Assembly (NCBI GenBank): GCA_028865845.1 | Contig: JAGWJK010000380.1 | Coordinates: 1 to 5,387 of the forward strand | Source: Rhizobiaceae bacterium | GTDB lineage: Bacteria; Pseudomonadota; Alphaproteobacteria; Rhizobiales; Rhizobiaceae | DNA: 5,387 nucleotides | Reading direction: 5' to 3' | Shown: positions 1 through 5,387 of the stretch, piece by piece | Layout: every line of letters starts with the position of its first letter | Position numbering within the stretch: position 1 is the stretch's first letter | Made by a program: the position numbers and the translations under genes | The notes under the pieces: model-generated | What the model saw: only the letters and a program-made list of their open reading frames with translations | Told to the model about the DNA's origin: nothing | Database searches by the model: none

Positions 1-531
1 CAGTTCTCGGGTGGCATGCGCCAGCGTGCGATGATCGCCATCGCTCTTGCCTGTTCGCCTAAGCTTCTGCTTGCGGACGAGCCGACGACGGCGCTCGACG
101 TGACGATCCAGGACCAGATCCTGAAGCTGCTCCTGGAGCTGCGCGACAATTTCGGCATGAGCGTCGTGCTCGTGACGCACGATCTCGGCGTGGTTGCGGC
201 CACCTGCGATCGGATGGCGGTGATGTATGCCGGCCGCATTGTCGAGACCGGCACCGTAGCCGATGTCTTTGCCCACCCGCGCCACCCCTATACGCGCGGC
301 CTTCTCGGCTCCGTGCCGAGCGGCGGGGCGCCGCGCACCATGCTCTATTCGATCGACGGCACGCCGCCGAGCCTGACGGCGCTGCCCTCCGGCTGCGCTT
401 TCCATCCACGCTGTCAGTTCGCCACGGGAGAATGTCTGAAGGAGCGGCCGCCGCTGGTTGAGATTGCCGAGGGACGCATGGCGGCCTGCTTCCATCAGGA
501 CGATATTGCGGCCATGGAGGCCATCGTATGA
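1..531 (+). CDS. Peptide ABC transporter ATP-binding protein, DppD/OppD type (5'-truncated by window edge)
   Basis: This is the C-terminal 176 residues of one of the two cytoplasmic ATPases that drive a dipeptide/oligopeptide-type importer. Translation is open from base 1, entering exactly at the ABC signature (FSGGMRQR, visible residues 2-9). Walker B with catalytic Glu follows (LLLADEP, D26/E27), then the D-loop (TALD) and the switch His in VTHD (H60). The OppD/DppD C-terminal extension is present: an [11 protein letters not shown] motif (92-102) and four cysteines spaced CX5CX6CX17C (C132, C138, C145, C163). Walker A and the Q-loop would lie upstream; family members are about 320-340 residues, so roughly half is missing only because of the window boundary. 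The gene overlaps the next by ATGA at 528-531. The substrate cannot be read from the ATPase: dipeptides, oligopeptides, glutathione or related solutes are all possible, so I give no symbol. The family call is very secure. Confidence 0.96.
   Translation, partial: QFSGGMRQRAMIAIALACSPKLLLADEPTTALDVTIQDQILKLLLELRDNFGMSVVLVTHDLGVVAATCDRMAVMYAGRIVETGTVADVFAHPRHPYTRGLLGSVPSGGAPRTMLYSIDGTPPSLTALPSGCAFHPRCQFATGECLKERPPLVEIAEGRMAACFHQDDIAAMEAIV
515..520 (+). promoter_or_regulatory. Shine-Dalgarno for the second ATPase gene
   Basis: TGGAGG lies 7 bases before the ATG at 528, inside the 3' end of the preceding gene. With the ATGA stop/start overlap it supports the 528 start and suggests translational coupling of the two ATPases, which normally work as a heterodimer in equal amounts. 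Confidence 0.75.
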
Positions 532-1559
532 GTAGCGTTGTTCCGATCATTTCCGTCGACGGCGTCACCAAACGATTTGCTGGCCCAGGTTCGCTGATGC
601 GTCGTCTCGCCGGCAAACCGCCGCTTGCCGTGCATGCGCTGAACGAGGTCAACCTCGATATCCATCGCGGCGAAACGCTGGGGATCGTCGGAGAATCCGG
701 ATGCGGCAAGTCCACGCTGGCGCGCTGCCTCGTGCGCCTGCTGGAGCCCGACGAAGGTGCCGTTCGCTTCGAGGGCAGGGATATCTCGCATCTGAAGTCG
801 GGCGAACGCCGCGCCTTCAATAGACGCGTCCAGATGATCTTCCAGGACCCCTATAGTTCGCTCAATCCGCGCATGACGGTGAAGCAGATCATCGGCGAGG
901 CGCTGAGCGTCCACAAGATGCGGTCGGCTGCCGATATTCCCGGCCGCATTGCCGAGCTGCTGGAACTCGTCCGCCTGCCGCAGGACGCAGCCGGCCGCTA
1001 TCCGCATGAATTTTCCGGCGGCCAGCGCCAGCGTATCGGCATTGCCCGCGCGCTTGCCGTCGAGCCCGATGTCATCGTCGCCGACGAGCTGGTCTCGGCG
1101 CTCGATGTCTCCGTGCAGGCGCAGGTCGTCAATCTGCTGCTGCAACTGCAGGAAAAACTGCATCTCACCGTGGTTTTCGTCGCGCACGACCTGCGGCTTG
1201 TCCGCCACATCTCGCATCGTGTCGCCGTGATGTATCTTGGACAGGTCGTGGAGCTCAGCCCCGCCGAAGCGCTGTTTACGACGCCGCGCCATCCCTATTC
1301 CAAGGCGCTGCTCGACGCTGCGCCGGAACTCGATCCGTCGCGCCGCAGCAAGACGGTCGCCGCCCGCGGCGAATTGCCGAGCCCGCTCGACGTTCCGCCG
1401 GGCTGTCCCTTTGCCGGCCGTTGTCCCTATGTTTTCGAACGCTGCCTGACCGAGAGGCCGATGTTGACCCCTCGCGAGGGCGGCCAGCGCGCCGCGTGTC
1501 ACCTGACCGATTTCGGTGCGCCCAACGTCGCAATCCCCATGGAAGGCATTCCCTCATGA
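528..1559 (+). CDS. Peptide ABC transporter ATP-binding protein, DppF/OppF type
   Basis: This complete 343-residue protein is the partner ATPase of the upstream DppD/OppD-type subunit; the pair would hydrolyse ATP at the inner face of the cytoplasmic membrane to power peptide uptake. All nucleotide-binding elements are visible: Walker A GESGCGKST (55-63), Q-loop in IFQDPYSSLNPRMT (Q106), signature EFSGGQRQR (161-169), Walker B VIVADE (182-187), D-loop SALD (190-193) and switch His in VAHD (H220). The C-terminal oligopeptide-transporter extension carries PRHPYSKALL (253-262) and four cysteines at 293, 299, 306 and 324, spaced CX5CX6CX17C as in the partner. The residue after the catalytic Glu is Leu, where Pro is more usual (ADEL against ADEP). 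Length is normal for DppF/OppF. The start is fixed by TGGAGG 7 bases upstream and by the ATGA overlap. It overlaps the peptidase gene downstream by 4 bases, so it belongs to the same operon. Substrate is unknown. Confidence 0.97.
   Translation: MSSVVPIISVDGVTKRFAGPGSLMRRLAGKPPLAVHALNEVNLDIHRGETLGIVGESGCGKSTLARCLVRLLEPDEGAVRFEGRDISHLKSGERRAFNRRVQMIFQDPYSSLNPRMTVKQIIGEALSVHKMRSAADIPGRIAELLELVRLPQDAAGRYPHEFSGGQRQRIGIARALAVEPDVIVADELVSALDVSVQAQVVNLLLQLQEKLHLTVVFVAHDLRLVRHISHRVAVMYLGQVVELSPAEALFTTPRHPYSKALLDAAPELDPSRRSKTVAARGELPSPLDVPPGCPFAGRCPYVFERCLTERPMLTPREGGQRAACHLTDFGAPNVAIPMEGIPS
1541..1546 (+). promoter_or_regulatory. Shine-Dalgarno deciding the carboxypeptidase start
   Basis: GGAAGG lies 9 bases before the ATG at 1556, within the last codons of the DppF-type gene. 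It favours 1556 as the true start over an in-frame TTG at 1421, which would place 45 low-complexity, Arg-rich residues inside the upstream gene. Confidence 0.7.
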
Positions 1560-3070
1560 GCTTCGCCACTTTCGAAACCGAGATCGCAAAGATCAACGAT
1601 ATCCTTTGCGCGGTGAACCTGTTGACCTGGGATTCCCGCACCATGATGCCGGCAGGCGGCGTCGAGGCGCGTGGCAAGCAGATCGCGACTTTGGTCGGCC
1701 TGGCCCGTGATCTGGCGACCGGCGACGAGGTAAAGCGGGCGATCGAAGGCGCGCGCGCGGAACTCGATGGTGTGCCGGCGAATGACATCCGCAGGCTTGC
1801 CGTCGAACAGGCTTCCGCCTCGATTGCGACCTTGGCGCGCATTCCGGCCCCGCTCGTCAGCGCCGCGGCCGATCTGAAGACCCGGGCCCAGGCCGCCTGG
1901 GCAAAGGCTCGCGCCGCCAACGATTTCGCCGGTTTCGCGCCGGTTCTGGAACAGACGATGGAGATGCAGCGCGAGATCGCTGGCGCCATCGGCTATGACG
2001 AGCATCCCTACGATGCGCTCGTTGCCACCTACGAGCCCGGCATGACATGGTCGCGGCTGCGCAGCCTTTACGGCGATCTCAGGGAAGCTCTGCTGCCATT
2101 GCTTTCTGCTGCCAAACAAGCGCTGGTTCGTTCGGATATTCTCGAACGGGCCTATCCGGTCGCTGCGCAGCGGGCCTTTTCCAGCGCGATCTCGACGCGC
2201 TTCGGCTATGATTTCGGCCGCGGACGGCTCGACGACACCGTGCACCCGTTCGAGATATCGTTCACCCGATCGGACGTGCGCATCACCGGCCGCTTCCGCG
2301 AAACCTGGCTGCCCGGCGGCCTGTTCGCGGTCTGGCACGAGGCCGGCCATGGGATGTACGAGCAAGGTATCGCCGAGGAGTTTTCGCGCTCGGTCTTCAC
2401 CACCGATTTCGTCAATCTCTATGCCGTCGGCGGCACCAGTTTCGGCACGCATGAATCGCAGTCGCGCCTGTGGGAAAACCGTGTCGGCCGCTCGCGCCGT
2501 TTCTGGGATCTGCATTTCGGCGAGTTGAAGGCGGCCTTCCCGGCCCAGCTTGAGGATGTCTCCGTCGATGATTTCTGGCGGGCGGTGAATGCGGCACGGC
2601 CAAGCTTCATCCGCGTCGAGGCCGACGAATTGACCTATGATTTCCATATCATGCTCCGCTCGGAGATCGAGGCAGGGCTGATCGCCGGAGAAATCCGCGT
2701 CTCCGACCTGCCGGCGATCTGGCGCGACAAGATCAAGTCCTATCTTGGCCTGGACGTGCCCAGCGATACACTCGGCGTGCTCCAGGACGTGCACTGGTCA
2801 TCAGGCATGGTCGGCTCGTTCCCGACCTACACCGTCGGCAACATCATGTCGTCGCAGTTCTTTGCCGCAGCCGGCAAAGACGCCGCCGTCGAGAAGGGGC
2901 TCAGCGAAGGCGATTACATGCCGCTGAAAAACTGGCTGAATGACAACGTCCATCGCCATGGCCGCTCGAAGAGCCCGAGCGAGATCCTGATCGGAGCGAC
3001 CGGTTCCGATCTTTCGGCCGACGCCTATATTGCCGATCTGACGAAGAAAGTGGCCGAGCTGACCGCTTGA
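1556..3070 (+). CDS. M32-family zinc carboxypeptidase (carboxypeptidase Taq type)
   Basis: This complete 504-residue protein is a metallocarboxypeptidase that removes C-terminal amino acids one at a time from peptides, with broad specificity in characterised M32 enzymes. The zinc site is intact: HEAGH (261-265) gives the two His ligands and the catalytic Glu (E262), and HESQS (299-303) gives the third ligand, E300. Other M32 hallmarks follow in order: HPF (230-232), DVRIT (240-244), the VEADELTYDFHIMLR block (354-368), and the DVHWSSGMVGSFPTYTVGN block (411-429). Length matches the family's usual ~500 residues. No signal peptide or membrane segment is visible at the N-terminus, so it should be cytoplasmic. 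It overlaps the DppF-type gene by ATGA (1556-1559) with GGAAGG 9 bases upstream, implying co-translation with the importer. The inferred job is to digest imported peptides. A strong hairpin starts 17 bases after its stop. The family call is very secure; the coupling to uptake is inference from position. Confidence 0.97.
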   Translation: MSFATFETEIAKINDILCAVNLLTWDSRTMMPAGGVEARGKQIATLVGLARDLATGDEVKRAIEGARAELDGVPANDIRRLAVEQASASIATLARIPAPLVSAAADLKTRAQAAWAKARAANDFAGFAPVLEQTMEMQREIAGAIGYDEHPYDALVATYEPGMTWSRLRSLYGDLREALLPLLSAAKQALVRSDILERAYPVAAQRAFSSAISTRFGYDFGRGRLDDTVHPFEISFTRSDVRITGRFRETWLPGGLFAVWHEAGHGMYEQGIAEEFSRSVFTTDFVNLYAVGGTSFGTHESQSRLWENRVGRSRRFWDLHFGELKAAFPAQLEDVSVDDFWRAVNAARPSFIRVEADELTYDFHIMLRSEIEAGLIAGEIRVSDLPAIWRDKIKSYLGLDVPSDTLGVLQDVHWSSGMVGSFPTYTVGNIMSSQFFAAAGKDAAVEKGLSEGDYMPLKNWLNDNVHRHGRSKSPSEILIGATGSDLSADAYIADLTKKVAELTA

Positions 3071-3087
3071 GCCTTTCGCTGTTCGAA

Positions 3088-3124
3088 CATGATCCCGAGA
3101 CGCTGCGCGGCGCTCGGGATCATG
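3088..3124. terminator. Strong hairpin between convergent genes; likely rho-independent terminator
   Basis: A perfect 12-bp inverted repeat, CATGATCCCGAG (3088-3099) with CTCGGGATCATG (3113-3124), encloses a 13-base loop that can itself pair further after a bulged A (CGC at 3101-3103 with GCG at 3110-3112). On the plus strand it is followed by CTTTTG, a short T-run, and it begins 17 bases after the carboxypeptidase stop. On the minus strand it begins 16 bases after the M16 peptidase stop but is followed only by TTCG, so termination there would be weaker. The central position between two converging genes fits a shared terminator. The GGGATCATG arm also resembles the arms of palindromic intergenic repeats common in Rhizobiales (RIME-like); that resemblance is from memory and not checked. 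Confidence 0.72.
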
Positions 3125-3140
3125 CTTTTGTGCGCTCCGT

Positions 3141-5387
3141 TTACCGCACCGCCGGTGCCGGCAAGACCTCGAATTTCCAGAATTTGTCCGGCTGGAAATA
3201 GGTTGCGGCAAATTGGCGGATGTCTTCAGCGGTGACCTTGTCATAGCCGCTGAGATTGTTGCGGATGCGGTCGAGGCGACGAGGGTCCGTCTGCGCGTGG
3301 TGCAGATACTGAATCCAATAATCGTTGCCCTGTTGCTGATGCTTCAAGGTCTCGATGATCGGTTCGCGGGCGCGTGCCAGCTCGTCGGGCGAGACATCGT
3401 TGGATGCGAGATCGGAGGCGATCTTGTCCACCAGCGCGTAGAAGCGGCCGACCTTGGGCGGTGTGGTTTCAACGTAGAGGTAGGCGTAGCCGTAGCCCGG
3501 GATTTCTCTCGACAGATCGACGTCGCCCTGTGGGCTGTAGGTTGCGCCTTCGGCAATGCGGAACTGGTCGATCAACCGGTTCTGGAAGATCTGCCCGGCG
3601 ACATTGGCGGCAAAGCCGCGCGGCATGTCGGAAAGCATGTCGCCGATGGGAGCGGCAGCCACTGCGGCGGCGTTATCAGCCCTGCCATTGTGGGTCTCAA
3701 CGACCGGCTTGTCGGTCGGCACCGGAAAACGCACGCCGCTCACGTCGGCATTCGGCGCCGTGTCCGTGCGGGCGGGCAATGCGCCGAAGGTCTCGGCCGT
3801 GAGGCGGATTGCCTCATCAGCCGTGATGTCGCCGACCACGGTGATGTCTATCGGCCCGGTGGAAATATAGGGCCGGAACAGCACCTCGAAATCCGCAGGC
3901 GTGGCGGCCGACAATTGCGTGCGATCGGGGAAGGTCCATCGGAGATCGCCCGAATGCACCAAGCCGGCAAAATCGCGGCTGATAACGCCGCCGGGTGTAG
4001 CCTCGGTTTGGGCAAGGCTGTTGAGGTAGGCCTGCTGCACCCTCGTGAAGGCTTCCGGGCGGTATGCCGGGTCGGAGGTGTAGGCGGCCATCATCTGCAA
4101 TTGGGTTGCAACATCCTTCGTCTGCGTGCGCCCGTCGAACTTGAAGGAGCTGTCGCCCACCGAGAAGGCGATGCTGACGACATTGGCCGCCAAGGCTTTC
4201 TGCATGTCGTCATAGGCCAGGGCTTTCGTGCCGGAGAGAACGATCGCCGGCGATGCCCAGGTGGCAAGCGGATGGTCTTTTGGCAGGCCAAGCCGGCCAT
4301 GACCGATATCCTCGCGCACCAATACTTCGTTCGTCCGCAGCTTGGTCGGCTTGACGGTGAGGCGCACGCCGTTGGCAAAGCGCACCATGGTCAGGCCGAG
4401 ATCGTCGACGACACGCTTTTCGACGACTGCGCCGGGCTCGCCGAAATGCGTATAGGGCCAGGTCGCGGTGGTCGCGCCCACTGGCGCGGTGACCGCTACG
4501 GCACGTGAAGCGTCGTAGGCCTGGCGGACCGCGTCGGCACCGCCTTGCGGCGATTGCGGCGTCTGCAGCACGATCTGCGGACCGTTGCCTGAAAAAGCAT
4601 TTTGAAGAGCCTGGCTGACTTCCTCCGCCGTTACGCCCTTCGTCATGGTTTCGAACGACGAGAGATCCTCCGCAGGCGAGGTAAAGACCTGGTTGTCATC
4701 GACGCTCGAGGCCAGCATGGAGGCAATGTCGGTGCTGGTGCGTGTCGCAGCACCCGCCGCGGCCGCCTGCAGGGCCGAGCGATATTCGAGCATTTCGCGG
4801 TCGACCTCTGCCTGCTCGACGCCGAATTGCTGGATGCGGCGTTGTTCCTGGTCGATGGCCGCCAGCGCCGCCTGCCATTTATCCGGTTCGGAATTGGCTG
4901 CGATCAGCACGACGTGGGCGGAATCGAGGAGATCCTGAGAGCCGATGTCGGCGCCGATGAAGGGCGCATTCGCCTTGTTGGCGATAGCGCCTACCCGCCG
5001 CTTGAGCACCAGCAGGCCGAGATCCTCAATCAGCTGAGCCCGGCGCTTGGTGAATGTGTCGGGCGAGGCGTCATAGGGGCGAGTCCAGGCGATCTGCACG
5101 CTGGTCGATCCGCCCGGAATGGCGATGACATCGGCGCTTTCGCCCTTCGGCTTCAACGTGCCGAGATCGGGTTCCTGCGGTGCTGCGCCGCTGGCTTTCC
5201 AATCGGAGAAACGCTGACGGATTTCGGCTTCGATGGCGGCGGGATCGACGTCGCCGACGACAATCAGCGTGGCGCGATCGGGCCGGTAGTTGGCATGATA
5301 ATAGTCGCGGACGAGATCGACCGGGGCATTGCTGATGATGTCGGTCTTGCCGATCGGCGAGCGCAGGGTGGCGCGCTGGCCGGCGAG
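3141..5387 (-). CDS. M16-family metallopeptidase, two-half PqqL/pitrilysin type (5'-truncated by window edge)
   Basis: The minus-strand frame is open from the window edge at 5387 to TAA at 3141-3143, giving 748 visible residues. A TTG at 5154-5156 is an internal Leu codon, not the start: another 77 in-frame residues read through it with clear M16 character (RSPIGKTD, then DYYHANYRPDRATLIVVGDV). That block marks the start of the first M16 C-domain. The second half begins near visible residue 331 (GLTMVRFANGVRLTVKPT), and its own C-domain near 498 (FRPY, then ITVVGDI at 515-521). The R-x6-Y substrate-binding pattern is in QFRIAEGATYSP (R610, Y617). Where an active half would carry HXXEH, the second half reads WASPAIVLSG, so it is the inactive half. 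The catalytic HXXEH should lie about 100-200 residues upstream of the edge, giving a full length near 930-950, as for PqqL. Relatives are usually periplasmic or membrane-associated, but the signal peptide region is not visible. It converges on the peptide operon and is probably independently transcribed. Confidence 0.93.
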   Translation of the reverse strand, partial: LAGQRATLRSPIGKTDIISNAPVDLVRDYYHANYRPDRATLIVVGDVDPAAIEAEIRQRFSDWKASGAAPQEPDLGTLKPKGESADVIAIPGGSTSVQIAWTRPYDASPDTFTKRRAQLIEDLGLLVLKRRVGAIANKANAPFIGADIGSQDLLDSAHVVLIAANSEPDKWQAALAAIDQEQRRIQQFGVEQAEVDREMLEYRSALQAAAAGAATRTSTDIASMLASSVDDNQVFTSPAEDLSSFETMTKGVTAEEVSQALQNAFSGNGPQIVLQTPQSPQGGADAVRQAYDASRAVAVTAPVGATTATWPYTHFGEPGAVVEKRVVDDLGLTMVRFANGVRLTVKPTKLRTNEVLVREDIGHGRLGLPKDHPLATWASPAIVLSGTKALAYDDMQKALAANVVSIAFSVGDSSFKFDGRTQTKDVATQLQMMAAYTSDPAYRPEAFTRVQQAYLNSLAQTEATPGGVISRDFAGLVHSGDLRWTFPDRTQLSAATPADFEVLFRPYISTGPIDITVVGDITADEAIRLTAETFGALPARTDTAPNADVSGVRFPVPTDKPVVETHNGRADNAAAVAAAPIGDMLSDMPRGFAANVAGQIFQNRLIDQFRIAEGATYSPQGDVDLSREIPGYGYAYLYVETTPPKVGRFYALVDKIASDLASNDVSPDELARAREPIIETLKHQQQGNDYWIQYLHHAQTDPRRLDRIRNNLSGYDKVTAEDIRQFAATYFQPDKFWKFEVLPAPAVR

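Noticed and set aside
1..531. Possible pseudogene: an ATPase lacking Walker A
   Set aside because: The missing N-terminal half is explained by the window starting mid-gene. The visible frame is intact from base 1, and every C-terminal motif is present.
495..1502. 335-codon minus-strand open frame opposite the DppF-type gene
   Set aside because: It shares the codon register of the real gene on the opposite strand. In that register antisense stops arise only from TTA, CTA or TCA codons, which this GC-rich gene avoids. The product is Arg/Gln/His/Asp-rich with no recognisable domain.
1421..1555. 45-residue N-terminal extension of the carboxypeptidase from a TTG at 1421
   Set aside because: It lies wholly within the DppF-type gene, in the region encoding its conserved cysteine extension, and is Arg-rich without M32 similarity. 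The ATG at 1556 has a Shine-Dalgarno and the usual ATGA overlap, and gives a normal family length.
1499..2794. 431-codon minus-strand open frame opposite the carboxypeptidase gene
   Set aside because: Same codon-register artefact. The plus-strand frame has an intact M32 active site and all family motifs, while the antisense product resembles nothing I recognise.
3213..4508. 431-codon plus-strand open frame opposite the M16 peptidase gene
   Set aside because: Again aligned codon-for-codon with the real minus-strand gene, Gly/Arg/His-rich, with no domain recognised. Three such frames in one window point to codon bias, not to a set of antisense genes.
5154..5156. TTG as the start codon of the M16 peptidase
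   Set aside because: The frame continues open through 5387 with M16-typical sequence (YYHANYRPD, VVGDV), so this codon is an internal Leu and the gene is cut by the window edge.

Overview
The window reads as ordinary, tightly packed alphaproteobacterial chromosome or chromid. The GC-rich sequence (about 60% by eye), the strong avoidance of TTA, CTA and TCA codons, and the protein flavour suggest Rhizobiales, probably Rhizobium or a close relative. This placement is a judgement from sequence style, not a search result.

Left part, plus strand (1-3070): the distal end of a peptide-importer operon. The first gene enters already open and is the C-terminal part of a DppD/OppD-type ATPase (1-531). 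It overlaps by 4 bases (ATGA) a complete DppF/OppF-type ATPase (528-1559). That gene overlaps by 4 bases (ATGA again) a complete M32-family zinc carboxypeptidase (1556-3070). Both downstream starts have a good Shine-Dalgarno sequence inside the preceding gene, so the three are probably co-transcribed and translationally coupled. The binding protein, the two permeases and the promoter would lie to the left, outside the window. A reasonable model is that the transporter imports peptides and the cytoplasmic carboxypeptidase trims them from the C-terminus to free amino acids.

Middle (3071-3140): a 70-base gap between convergent genes, holding one strong hairpin with a perfect 12-bp stem. It is probably the terminator of the peptide operon and may serve both directions.

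Right part, minus strand (3141-5387): the C-terminal 748 residues of a large M16-family (pitrilysin/insulinase, PqqL-like) metallopeptidase. The frame stays open to the window edge, so the start and the catalytic zinc motif lie beyond it. The second M16 half is visible and has no zinc-binding motif, as expected for two-half M16 enzymes.

I found no mobile element, CRISPR array, tRNA or rRNA, and no convincing novel system. The points most worth a second look are the transporter-peptidase coupling, the matching four-cysteine (probable iron-sulfur) motifs in both ATPases, and the intergenic hairpin.
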